A stretch of DNA of 64,000 nucleotides, from the NCBI RefSeq assembly GCF_009905435.1, contig NZ_JAAAMT010000023.1, positions 17,545-81,544 on the forward strand, given 5' to 3'. Made by a program: the position numbers and the translations under genes. Below the pieces are notes generated by a model. That model worked only from the letters and a program-made list of their open reading frames with translations. It did not search any database and had not been told where the DNA came from. Shown in pieces: positions 1-6,676 of the stretch. Position 1 is the first letter of the stretch; the number at the start of each line of letters is the position of its first letter. This DNA is from Pseudomonas sp. R5(2019). GTDB lineage: Bacteria; Pseudomonadota; Gammaproteobacteria; Pseudomonadales; Pseudomonadaceae.

Positions 1-771
1 CTCTTCAAACTCACCACGGAACTTGGCACCGGCGATCAGCGCGCCCATGTCCAGCGACAGCAGACGCTTGCCTTTAAGACCGTCGGGCACTTCGCCGTTA
101 ATGATGCGCTGGGCCAGGCCTTCGGCGATGGCGGTTTTACCCACGCCAGGCTCACCGATCAGCACCGGGTTGTTTTTGGTTCGCCGCTGCAGAACCTGAA
201 TGGTGCGACGAATCTCATCGTCTCGGCCGATGACCGGGTCCAGCTTGCCGTCTTCGGCGCGCTTGGTGAGGTCAATGGTGTATTTGTCCAGCGCCTGACG
301 CGCCTCCTCGGCATTCGGATCATTGACCGCGGCACCGCCGCGCAGGTTGCCAATGGCGTTTTCCAGGGCCTTCTTGCTGACGCCCTGGCCCAGCAACATC
401 TTGCCAAGTTTGCTGTTCTCATCGGCGGCGGCAAGCAGCACCAGCTCGCTTGAGATGAACTGGTCACCTTTTTGCTGGGCCAGCCGGTCAGCCTGATTGA
501 GCAGGCGCGCCAGATCCTGGGACATGTTGACGTCGCCGGTCGGGTTCTGGATTTTTGGCAGATGGTCGAGCTCTTTGCTCAATGCCTTGCGCAGGCTGTT
601 GATATCGAAGCCCACTTGCATCAGCAGGGGCTTGATCGACCCGCCCTGCTGTTCAAGCAGTGCCTGCATCAAGTGCACAGGTTCAATGGCGGGATGGTCC
701 ATGCCGACGGCCAGGGATTGTGCATCGGACAAGGCTAATTGCAGTTTGCTGGTAAGACGGTCTATTCGCAT
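1..771 (-). CDS. clpB: ATP-dependent disaggregase ClpB, N-terminal part (cut by window edge)
   Basis: ClpB is the Hsp100 disaggregase that works with DnaK/DnaJ/GrpE to pull proteins out of aggregates. The visible 257 codons begin MRIDRLTSKLQLALSDAQ and cover the Clp N-domain (two repeats, about residues 1-145) and the start of nucleotide-binding domain 1. The Walker A motif GEPGVGKTA lies near residue 205, followed by GLAQRIINGEVP and the substrate-loop stretch AGAKFRGEFEE, which is where the window cuts the gene. The start is ATG at 769-771, preceded by GGAAGGTG as ribosome binding site. The rest of the gene lies left of position 1. Identity is certain from sequence similarity in memory; a heat-shock-type promoter lies upstream. 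Confidence 0.97.
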   Translation of the reverse strand, partial: MRIDRLTSKLQLALSDAQSLAVGMDHPAIEPVHLMQALLEQQGGSIKPLLMQVGFDINSLRKALSKELDHLPKIQNPTGDVNMSQDLARLLNQADRLAQQKGDQFISSELVLLAAADENSKLGKMLLGQGVSKKALENAIGNLRGGAAVNDPNAEEARQALDKYTIDLTKRAEDGKLDPVIGRDDEIRRTIQVLQRRTKNNPVLIGEPGVGKTAIAEGLAQRIINGEVPDGLKGKRLLSLDMGALIAGAKFRGEFEE

Positions 772-846
772 GTGTCACCTTCCTTATGGGCAGGCCGGCG
801 CGGTCAACAGCGCCTACTGACGAAAACCTGCCAGAGATACCACTGT

Positions 847-874
847 AGATGCGGACGATTGTGGAAGATTCAAG
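847..874 (-). promoter_or_regulatory. Putative sigma-32 (RpoH) promoter of clpB
   Basis: On the minus strand CTTGAAT (868-874) is followed after 13 bp by CCGCATCT (847-854). This matches the sigma-32 consensus CTTGAA-N11-16-CCCCATNT at nearly every position. It would start transcription near 840, giving a leader of about 70 nt before clpB. Heat-shock control of clpB is established in proteobacteria; the promoter itself is my reading. Confidence 0.7.
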
Positions 875-901
875 CGTAGCGGGACTGACGCAGGTCAACC
901 G

Positions 902-1642
902 TCAAGAACGGTCCAGCCAGACCAGAGAGGCGAAGCGGCCCGTGCAGGCGGCGCGTCGATAGGAGAAAAAGCGCGGATCGGTCACGGTGCAATAGCCGCC
1001 ACCATAAACCGCTGTCACCCCTATGGCGGCCAGACGCAGCCGGGCAAGCTCATAGATGTCGGCCATGAAACGCCCGGCATTGACACTGGGCACAAAGGCA
1101 TGCTCGGTTTGCGGATGCGGACCGATGAACGCCTCGCGCACTTCCGGCCCCACTTCAAAGGCCATCGGGCCAATGGCTGGCCCCAGCCAGACCATGACTT
1201 GGTCCGGCGCCACACCCAGGCGCTCCACCGTGGCTTCCAGCACGCCCGCGGCCAACCCGCGCCAGCCGGCGTGGGCAGCGCCAACCCGGCTGCCGGTCTT
1301 GTCGCAGAACAGCGCCGGCAGGCAGTCGGCGGTCATGACGGTGCAGGCAATGCCCGGGGTCGCCGTCCAACTGGCGTCGGCCTCGGCGATTACACCGGGG
1401 TCGGCATCGGCCACCACGACGCCGTGGACTTGCTTGAGCCAGGCAGGCGATATAGCGAAGGTATCGGTCAGGCGCCGCCGGTTGTGGGCCACCGCTGCTG
1501 GCTCGTCGCCGACATGGTCGCCCAGGTTGAAGCTGTCGAACGGTGCCAGGCTGACGCCGCCGGCACGGGTGCTCACGCAGGCCTTGACGCCCACTGGCGC
1601 AGGCCAGTCCGGAATCAGCAGGTCAGGCGTGAGCGGGTTCAT
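902..1642 (-). CDS. pgeF: Peptidoglycan editing factor / YfiH-family purine nucleoside phosphorylase-like protein
   Basis: A 246-residue member of the YfiH/DUF152 (multicopper-laccase-like) family. In E. coli the homologue removes mis-incorporated L-Ser from peptidoglycan precursors, and other members are reported to act on adenosine and inosine. The family's metal-ligand signature is present: His in KQVHG, Cys in TADCLPALF and His in GAAHAGWRG. The start at 1642 overlaps the rluD stop as ATGA, so the two genes are translationally coupled. The order rluD-pgeF-clpB is typical of gammaproteobacteria. Length is normal for the family. The substrate in this organism cannot be read from sequence. 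Confidence 0.93.
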   Translation of the reverse strand: MNPLTPDLLIPDWPAPVGVKACVSTRAGGVSLAPFDSFNLGDHVGDEPAAVAHNRRRLTDTFAISPAWLKQVHGVVVADADPGVIAEADASWTATPGIACTVMTADCLPALFCDKTGSRVGAAHAGWRGLAAGVLEATVERLGVAPDQVMVWLGPAIGPMAFEVGPEVREAFIGPHPQTEHAFVPSVNAGRFMADIYELARLRLAAIGVTAVYGGGYCTVTDPRFFSYRRAACTGRFASLVWLDRS

Positions 1643-2601
1643 CCGACGAAGGCCTCGCGGTCTTGCTTGAGCAGCGACAGCAGCCAGACGAAATCATCCG
1701 GCAGCGGCGATTCCCAGCTCATGCGCTGACCGGTCGTCGGATGGTTCAACTCCAGGAAGCGAGCATGCAAGGCCTGGCGCGGGAACGTCTTGAGCGCTTC
1801 GACCATGGTCAGGCTGGCGGCCGGCGGAATACGGAAACGACCACCGTACGTCGGGTCGCCGACCAGCGGGAAGCCCACGTGGGACATGTGCACACGGATC
1901 TGGTGAGTCCGGCCGGTTTCCAGCTTGACCCGCACATGAGTGTGCGAGCGGAAGCGCTCCAGCACGCGGTAGTGGCTGACGGCAGGCTTGCCGCCTTCCA
2001 TCACGGCCATGCGCTGGCGCTGGGAGCCATGACGGCCGATCGGGGCGTTGATCTTGCCCCCGGCTGTCACCACCCCGATCACGATGCATTCATAGATGCG
2101 GCTGACCGACCGGGCTTGCAACTGCGCCACCAGATTGGTCTGGGCCTGAATGGTCTTGGCCACCACCATCAGCCCTGTGGTGTCCTTGTCCAGGCGGTGC
2201 ACGATGCCGGCACGCGGGACGTTGATGATGTCCGGCACGTGGTGCAGCAAGGCATTGAGCAGCGTGCCGTCGGCGTGCCCGGCAGCCGGGTGGACGACCA
2301 GGCCGGCGGGCTTGTTGATGACCATCAGCTGGTCGTCTTCATAGACGATATCCAGCTCGATGTCCTGGGCCACCCACTCGCCTTGCGCTTCCTGCTCGGC
2401 ATTGAGCGCAAGCACGGAACCGCCATGGACGGTGTCACGCGGACGCAGGACGGCGCCATCCACAGTCAGCAGCCCCTCCTTGATCCAGGCGGAAAGGCGC
2501 GAGCGTGAATGCTCAGCGAACAATTGGGCGGCGACTTGATCGAGGCGTTGCCCGCCCAGTTCGGACGGCACCTCAGCGCTAAGTTGTATGATCTCGGACA
2601 T
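1639..2601 (-). CDS. rluD: 23S rRNA pseudouridine(1911/1915/1917) synthase RluD
   Basis: RluD makes the three pseudouridines in helix 69 of 23S rRNA, needed for normal ribosome assembly and termination. The 320-residue protein has an N-terminal S4 RNA-binding domain (about 18-75, GGQRLDQVAAQLFAEHSRSRLS) and an RluA-type catalytic domain with the active-site Asp in GIVHRLDKDTTGLM. The ATG at 2601 (MSEIIQLSAEV) is chosen over an in-frame start 84 nt upstream because the upstream residues do not resemble RluD and the length then fits the family. It is divergent from bamD, an arrangement conserved in many gammaproteobacteria, and coupled to pgeF by an ATGA overlap. Confidence 0.96.
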   Translation of the reverse strand: MSEIIQLSAEVPSELGGQRLDQVAAQLFAEHSRSRLSAWIKEGLLTVDGAVLRPRDTVHGGSVLALNAEQEAQGEWVAQDIELDIVYEDDQLMVINKPAGLVVHPAAGHADGTLLNALLHHVPDIINVPRAGIVHRLDKDTTGLMVVAKTIQAQTNLVAQLQARSVSRIYECIVIGVVTAGGKINAPIGRHGSQRQRMAVMEGGKPAVSHYRVLERFRSHTHVRVKLETGRTHQIRVHMSHVGFPLVGDPTYGGRFRIPPAASLTMVEALKTFPRQALHARFLELNHPTTGQRMSWESPLPDDFVWLLSLLKQDREAFVG

Positions 2602-2627
2602 GCTCGGACTAGGCGGCGGCACAGCCT

Positions 2628-2657
2628 TTGGTTTCAGCTGCACGCTTGTGGTTAAAT
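2628..2657 (+). promoter_or_regulatory. Possible sigma-70 promoter of bamD
   Basis: TTGGTT (2628-2633) and TTAAAT (2652-2657) are 18 bp apart in the rluD-bamD divergent region. A GC-rich inverted repeat (GCCCCG...CGGGGC, about 2670-2690) follows in what would be the bamD leader. The match is moderate. Confidence 0.4.
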
Positions 2658-2750
2658 ACGGCGTCTTTTGCCCCGAGGGTTCCACGGGGCGCTCATCATA
2701 ACAGGACGGCCACGCCCAAGACAGCTGCCGTCATAGGGACGCAAGCCGCC

Positions 2751-3776
2751 ATGCAAGTGAAACACCTGCTGCTGATCGCCATCCTCGGACTCACCGCTGC
2801 CTGTTCCTCGAAGGAAGTCGTCGACGAAAACCTGAGCGAGTCCGAGCTGTACCAGCAGGCGCAGGCCGACCTGGACAACAACAGCTACACCAGCGCCACG
2901 AGCAAGCTCAAGGCTCTGGAGTCGCGCTATCCGTTCGGGCGCTACGCCGACCAGGCCCAGCTCGAGCTGATCTACGCGAACTACAAGAACGCCGAGCCCG
3001 AAGCCGCCAAGTCGGCCGCCGAACGGTTTATCCGTTTGCACCCCCAGCACCCGAACGTCGACTACGCCTACTACCTCAAGGGCCTGACCTCGTTCGACCA
3101 GGACCGCGGCCTGCTGGCGCGCTTTCTGCCACTGGACATGACCAAGCGTGACCCGGGCGCTGCCCGCGACTCCTACAACGAGTTCGCCCAGCTGACCAGT
3201 CGCTTCCCCAACAGCCGCTACGCGCCAGACGCCAAGCAGCGCATGATTTACCTGCGTAACCTGCTGGCGTCCTACGAAATCCACGTGGCCGACTACTACC
3301 TGACCCGTCAGGCCTACGTTGCTGCCGCCAACCGTGGTCGCTACGTGGTGGAAAACTTCCAGGAAACCCCATCGGTCGGCGACGGCCTGGCGGTAATGAC
3401 CGAGGCTTACCAACGCCTGCATCTGGATGACCTGGCCGCAACCAGCCTGGACACCCTGAAGCTCAACTATCCGAACCACCCGAGCCTGGTCGATGGCCAG
3501 TTCGTGCCACAGCAGGACGAAGCGGACAACCGCTCGTGGATATCCAAGGCCACCCTGGGCCTGATCGAGACCGACGTGCCGCTGCCGCCGGGCGAAACCC
3601 GCGCCAACCAGGACGTGATCAAGCAGTACGAAGATGCCAAGGAAGCGATCCCAAGCGAGCTGTTGCCTAAAGAAGGCGATGCGAGCGACGCGGTCGAAGA
3701 GGAAAACCACGAAGCCGAAGGCAACAACACTGATCGGTCGTGGTTCAGCCGCATGACGTTCGGGATCTTCGACTGA
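2751..3776 (+). CDS. bamD: Outer membrane protein assembly factor BamD (ComL) lipoprotein
   Basis: BamD is the essential lipoprotein partner of BamA in the complex that folds beta-barrel proteins into the outer membrane. The 341-residue product starts with a lipoprotein signal (MQVKHLLLIAILGLTAACSS; lipobox LTAAC, acylated Cys at residue 19). Tetratricopeptide-type repeats follow (LYQQAQADLDNNSYTSA, then ALESRYPFGRYADQAQLEL). The tail after about residue 265 is acidic and longer than in E. coli BamD, as usual in Pseudomonas. The start at 2751 is chosen because it places the signal peptide at the N-terminus; an upstream in-frame extension has no signal. Divergent from rluD. Confidence 0.95.
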   Translation: MQVKHLLLIAILGLTAACSSKEVVDENLSESELYQQAQADLDNNSYTSATSKLKALESRYPFGRYADQAQLELIYANYKNAEPEAAKSAAERFIRLHPQHPNVDYAYYLKGLTSFDQDRGLLARFLPLDMTKRDPGAARDSYNEFAQLTSRFPNSRYAPDAKQRMIYLRNLLASYEIHVADYYLTRQAYVAAANRGRYVVENFQETPSVGDGLAVMTEAYQRLHLDDLAATSLDTLKLNYPNHPSLVDGQFVPQQDEADNRSWISKATLGLIETDVPLPPGETRANQDVIKQYEDAKEAIPSELLPKEGDASDAVEEENHEAEGNNTDRSWFSRMTFGIFD

Positions 3777-3799
3777 TTCAAAATCGGTACAAACCTTAT

Positions 3800-3994
3800 C
3801 GCGGGCAAGCCCCAATGCCGGTCAGTTAAGGAATGGAGCGCCGAAAACCTGTGGGAGCGGATTTACCGGATCGCCGGACCGCCGCGAATCCAGACACCGC
3901 GGTTTTTCTGGCATTGCGCGGTGCCTTCATTCGCGGATAAATCCGCTCCCACATGGATCTCGCCTTAACTGACTGGCATTGGGGCTTGCCCGCG
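3800..3994. repeat. Nested REP-type inverted repeats
   Basis: Outer arms 3800-3830 and 3964-3994 are inverted copies (30 of 31 positions pair) containing CGCGGGCAAGCCCCAATG. Inside lies a second, unrelated pair, 3850-3865 and 3938-3953, with the core TGTGGGAGCGGATTTA. Both cores are common Pseudomonas REP words. The block fills the 290-bp gap between bamD and the next gene. Confidence 0.85.
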
Positions 3995-4069
3995 ATGCTT
4001 TATAGCCCCTACACAACCGCCCGTCATCTTGGCTAAACTGCTCTATCTCTCCTGACGACGCTGGACACC

Positions 4070-4297
4070 ATGGTTCGCCTACTGTTTTGGATCGCTGTGA
4101 TCGCCGCTGCCATCTGGCTCTGGCGCAAGTTCAAGTCGGCACCGGTTGCCAAGCCGGACAAATCGCTCGATAGCCCATTGAAAATGGTCCGCTGCGCCCA
4201 TTGCGGGCTGCATGTACCGGATACCCAGGCCATCCGCACCGGTAGTCTGTGGTATTGCAGCCAGAAGCACCTGGAACAGGGCCCTCGTGAGCGCTGA
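4070..4297 (+). CDS. PP0621-family small membrane-anchored zinc-ribbon-like protein
   Basis: A 75-residue protein with one N-terminal transmembrane helix (LLFWIAVIAAAIWLW, about 4-18) followed by a basic linker and a C-terminal segment with CAHCG, then YC and KH about 16 residues later. This C-x2-C...C-x3-H pattern suggests a small metal-binding knuckle. I recognise it as the family annotated PP0621 in Pseudomonas, normally just upstream of pilS. The reading frame overlaps the start of the pilS remnant by 11 nt, so it was the first gene of a pilS-pilR transcript. The gene looks intact although its downstream partners are destroyed. Its function is unknown. Confidence 0.8.
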   Translation: MVRLLFWIAVIAAAIWLWRKFKSAPVAKPDKSLDSPLKMVRCAHCGLHVPDTQAIRTGSLWYCSQKHLEQGPRER

Positions 4298-5132
4298 GCC
4301 GCTCACACCCCCTCCGTTGGTGGCCCAACGTGTGTTGCGCCTGTATCACCTCTATCGATTGACCGTCGGCATTACCCTGGCGCTGCTGATCTCCAGCAAT
4401 CTGGACGACACATTGCTGGAGCCGACCGACGGTGAGCTGTTCTACGCCGGCGGCGGTATTCCCAGCGGCATCGGCAACCTGATGATCGCCTCGGTCGCCA
4501 TCGGCAATCTGCTGCTGAGCCGACGCATCGGCCTGTTGATGGCCGCACTCGCCGCGATTGGGCAAGCGCGACATCATTGGCCAGCCGCTGGTCGACGCCG
4601 CCGAACAGTTGCTCGACCGCCTGCACCGCTGGCGTGCCAACCCGACCTTGCGGCCGATGGCCGTGAAACTGACGGCAACCGGGCCACAGGTGCAGCCCAG
4701 TTTTATTGCCCTCGGCCAAGGCTCGGCACCGCAGACCATGCGCAAGTGGCGGCCGAACGCTTTCGCCAGGACCTCTACTACGGTGTTCCCGTCACCACGT
4801 TGTCACCCCAGGCCTTGGCGGCGCTCAAGGCTTATCACTTTCCTGGCAACGTACGCGAACTGGAAAACATCCTGGAACGTGCGTGTACTCTCTGCGATAA
4901 CGCGCAAATCGAGGCCAGTGACCTGCGGCTTTCCGAAAGCAGCCTGCTGCCCGTCGGCGAACCGGACCTGACCCGGATCGACGATCTGGAAGCCTATCTG
5001 GAAAGCATCGAGCGCAAGCTGATCCTCCAGGCCCTGGAAGAGACACGCTGGAACCGCACAGCCGCGGCCCAGCGCTTGAGCCTGTCGTTTCGCTCGATGC
5101 GCTACCGGCTGAAAAAACTAGGCCTGGACTGA
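4287..5132 (+). pseudogene. Remnant of pilS-pilR two-component system, fused by internal deletions
   Basis: Starting at GTG 4287 the frame reads the PilS N-terminus (RVLRLYHLYRLTVGITLALL), then jumps to a later membrane segment (YAGGGIPSGIGNLMIAS). A PilS PAS-domain piece (GQPLVDAAEQLLDRLHRW, RANPTLRP) follows in another frame at about 4558-4725. From about 4750 the original frame resumes as PilR: ERFRQDLYY from the AAA+ domain, then FPGNVRELENILERA and the intact Fis-type helix-turn-helix near RWNRTAAAQRL. Missing are the kinase H-box and ATPase domain, the PilR receiver and most of its ATPase. At least four deletions are needed. An open frame of 281 codons remains, so a hybrid peptide is possible, but neither kinase nor sigma-54 activator function can survive. 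Confidence 0.88.
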
Positions 5133-6227
5133 AGCCAGGCGCCCTGCCGGTGCATAAGGGGTGGGGTCGATGATCGGCGCGCGCTCCAGCAGCAAGTCGG
5201 CAAACAGCTGGCAGGAGGCTGGGGCCAGCACCAGCCCGTTGCGGTAATGACCGCAGTTCAGCCACAGGCCGTCATGCCCAGGCACCTGGCCAATGTAGGG
5301 GATGCCTTCCGGTGAACCCGGGCGCAAGCCGGCCCAATGGCCGACTGGCGTCGCGTCTGCCAATGCCGGCAACAGCTCGATGGCCGAGGCCTTGAGGCTT
5401 TCAAGCGCAACATCGGTGGGGGTTTTGTCGTAGCCGGCGTGCTCCAGGGTACTGCCGATCAGGATATGCCCATCGCGACGCGGGATCGCATAGCGCCCCT
5501 TGGCCAGCACCATGCTCGGCAAGAAGTCCTCCGCGCATTTGTAGAGAATCATCTGGCCCTTGACCGGCTCGACTGGCAAGTCCAGCGCCAGCGTGCGCAG
5601 CAAATCGCCACTCCAGGCGCCAGCGGTCAATACCACCTGATCTGCCAGCAGGTCGCCCCCGGCGGTCCGCACACCCCGGATTCGGGTGCCATCCTGAATA
5701 AAGCCCTGCACTTCGCAGTGCTCACTCAAGGTAACGTTGGGCAAGGCTTGAAGCGCGGCCTTGAGCGACTTGACCAGGCGCGGGTTGCGCACGTTGGCCA
5801 CATCCGCCATGTAAATCGCCCGCTCGAAGCCCGGGCCCAGCACCGGCACGGCATCGTATACAGCCGACATGTCGACCGGGCGCAGCGGGCGTTGCTCCCG
5901 TACGGCCCAGTCAAGCGCCTGCTGCTCGTCATCCAGGTCCAGCCAGTACAGGCCGGTGACATGCACTTGCGGGTCAAGCCCGGTGCTGGCGAACAAGCGT
6001 GCGCCGAGTTCCGGATAGAAATCCTGCGACCAATGCGCCAATGCCGTCACGGCCGGGCTGTAGCGCCAGGGATAGAGCGGCGACACGATCCCGCCGCCTG
6101 CCCAGGAAGACTCCTGGCCCACCGCGTTGCGGTCCAGCACCGTCACGTGCTCGACATGTGCCGCCAGGTTGAACGCAGTCAGCAGGCCAATAACCCCGCC
6201 GCCGACAATCACTACTTGCTTAGCCAT
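5118..6227 (-). CDS. thiO: Glycine oxidase ThiO (FAD-dependent)
   Basis: ThiO oxidises glycine to iminoglycine for the thiazole half of thiamine. The product (369 residues from ATG 6227; a TTG at 6239 would add four) has the FAD-binding Rossmann motif VVIVGGGVIGLLTAFNLA at the N-terminus, SSWAGGGIVSPLYPWRY, and the C-terminal GHYRNGLVLAP typical of ThiO and DadA-like oxidases. It lies 24 nt downstream of pilE and is probably the last gene of the minor-pilin transcript. Its 3' end overlaps the convergent pilR remnant by 15 bp. ThiO beside pilus genes is normal in Pseudomonas. A broader D-amino-acid oxidase activity cannot be excluded. Confidence 0.9.
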   Translation of the reverse strand: MAKQVVIVGGGVIGLLTAFNLAAHVEHVTVLDRNAVGQESSWAGGGIVSPLYPWRYSPAVTALAHWSQDFYPELGARLFASTGLDPQVHVTGLYWLDLDDEQQALDWAVREQRPLRPVDMSAVYDAVPVLGPGFERAIYMADVANVRNPRLVKSLKAALQALPNVTLSEHCEVQGFIQDGTRIRGVRTAGGDLLADQVVLTAGAWSGDLLRTLALDLPVEPVKGQMILYKCAEDFLPSMVLAKGRYAIPRRDGHILIGSTLEHAGYDKTPTDVALESLKASAIELLPALADATPVGHWAGLRPGSPEGIPYIGQVPGHDGLWLNCGHYRNGLVLAPASCQLFADLLLERAPIIDPTPYAPAGRLASVQA

Positions 6228-6251
6228 CTGTTGATCCAACTGCTGGCGCGG

Positions 6252-6665
6252 TCAGCGCCCCCAACAGGTTTTGCTGGTGACGCCTCTGGCGCTATTGGGG
6301 TTAGTGCGTGCACCGGTCTGGGTGAGCACGAAATCGCCGCACTTGTCACCGGCCATCAGGGTGCCAGTCTTGCGGGTTGCCGTCAGGGTGAAATCCTGGG
6401 CATTGCGCGTGGCGACCAACGTGTAATAGTCGGTGCCGGCCGAAACCGCCGTGATAATCGTCGAAGTGTCCGAATATTGCCCGGTACGGGAATAATGCCG
6501 TTCAAGGTTTTGCGCGGTTTCGGACAACAGTCCGGCCACTTCCGTACGCCGGGCTTTCTTGATGTATTCGGTGTAACTGGGATAAGCGATGGACGCCAGA
6601 ATGCCGATAACCGCCACGACGATCAACAGTTCGATCAAGGTGAAGCCTTTATTCGTTCTTCGCAT
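6252..6665 (-). CDS. pilE: Type IV minor pilin PilE
   Basis: A 137-residue minor pilin. The short leader MRRTNKG is followed by the prepilin peptidase site and the hydrophobic helix FTLIELLIVVAVIGILASIA, with Glu at mature position 5. The domain continues YPSYTEYIKKARRTEVAGLL, the usual PilE opening, and has two Cys near the C-terminus (DKCGDFVLT, SKTCWGR) that probably form a disulfide. ATG 6665 is used because an upstream in-frame start would place 10 extra residues before the leader. It is the last minor pilin of the fimU-pilVWXY1E operon and sits 11 nt after pilY1. Minor pilins prime pilus assembly together with PilY1. Confidence 0.93.
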   Translation of the reverse strand: MRRTNKGFTLIELLIVVAVIGILASIAYPSYTEYIKKARRTEVAGLLSETAQNLERHYSRTGQYSDTSTIITAVSAGTDYYTLVATRNAQDFTLTATRKTGTLMAGDKCGDFVLTQTGARTNPNSARGVTSKTCWGR

Positions 6666-6676
6666 GGGTTTCCTGC

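Noticed and set aside
2602..2685. In-frame N-terminal extension of rluD to 2685
   Set aside because: The added residues do not match RluD and would overlap the bamD promoter region.
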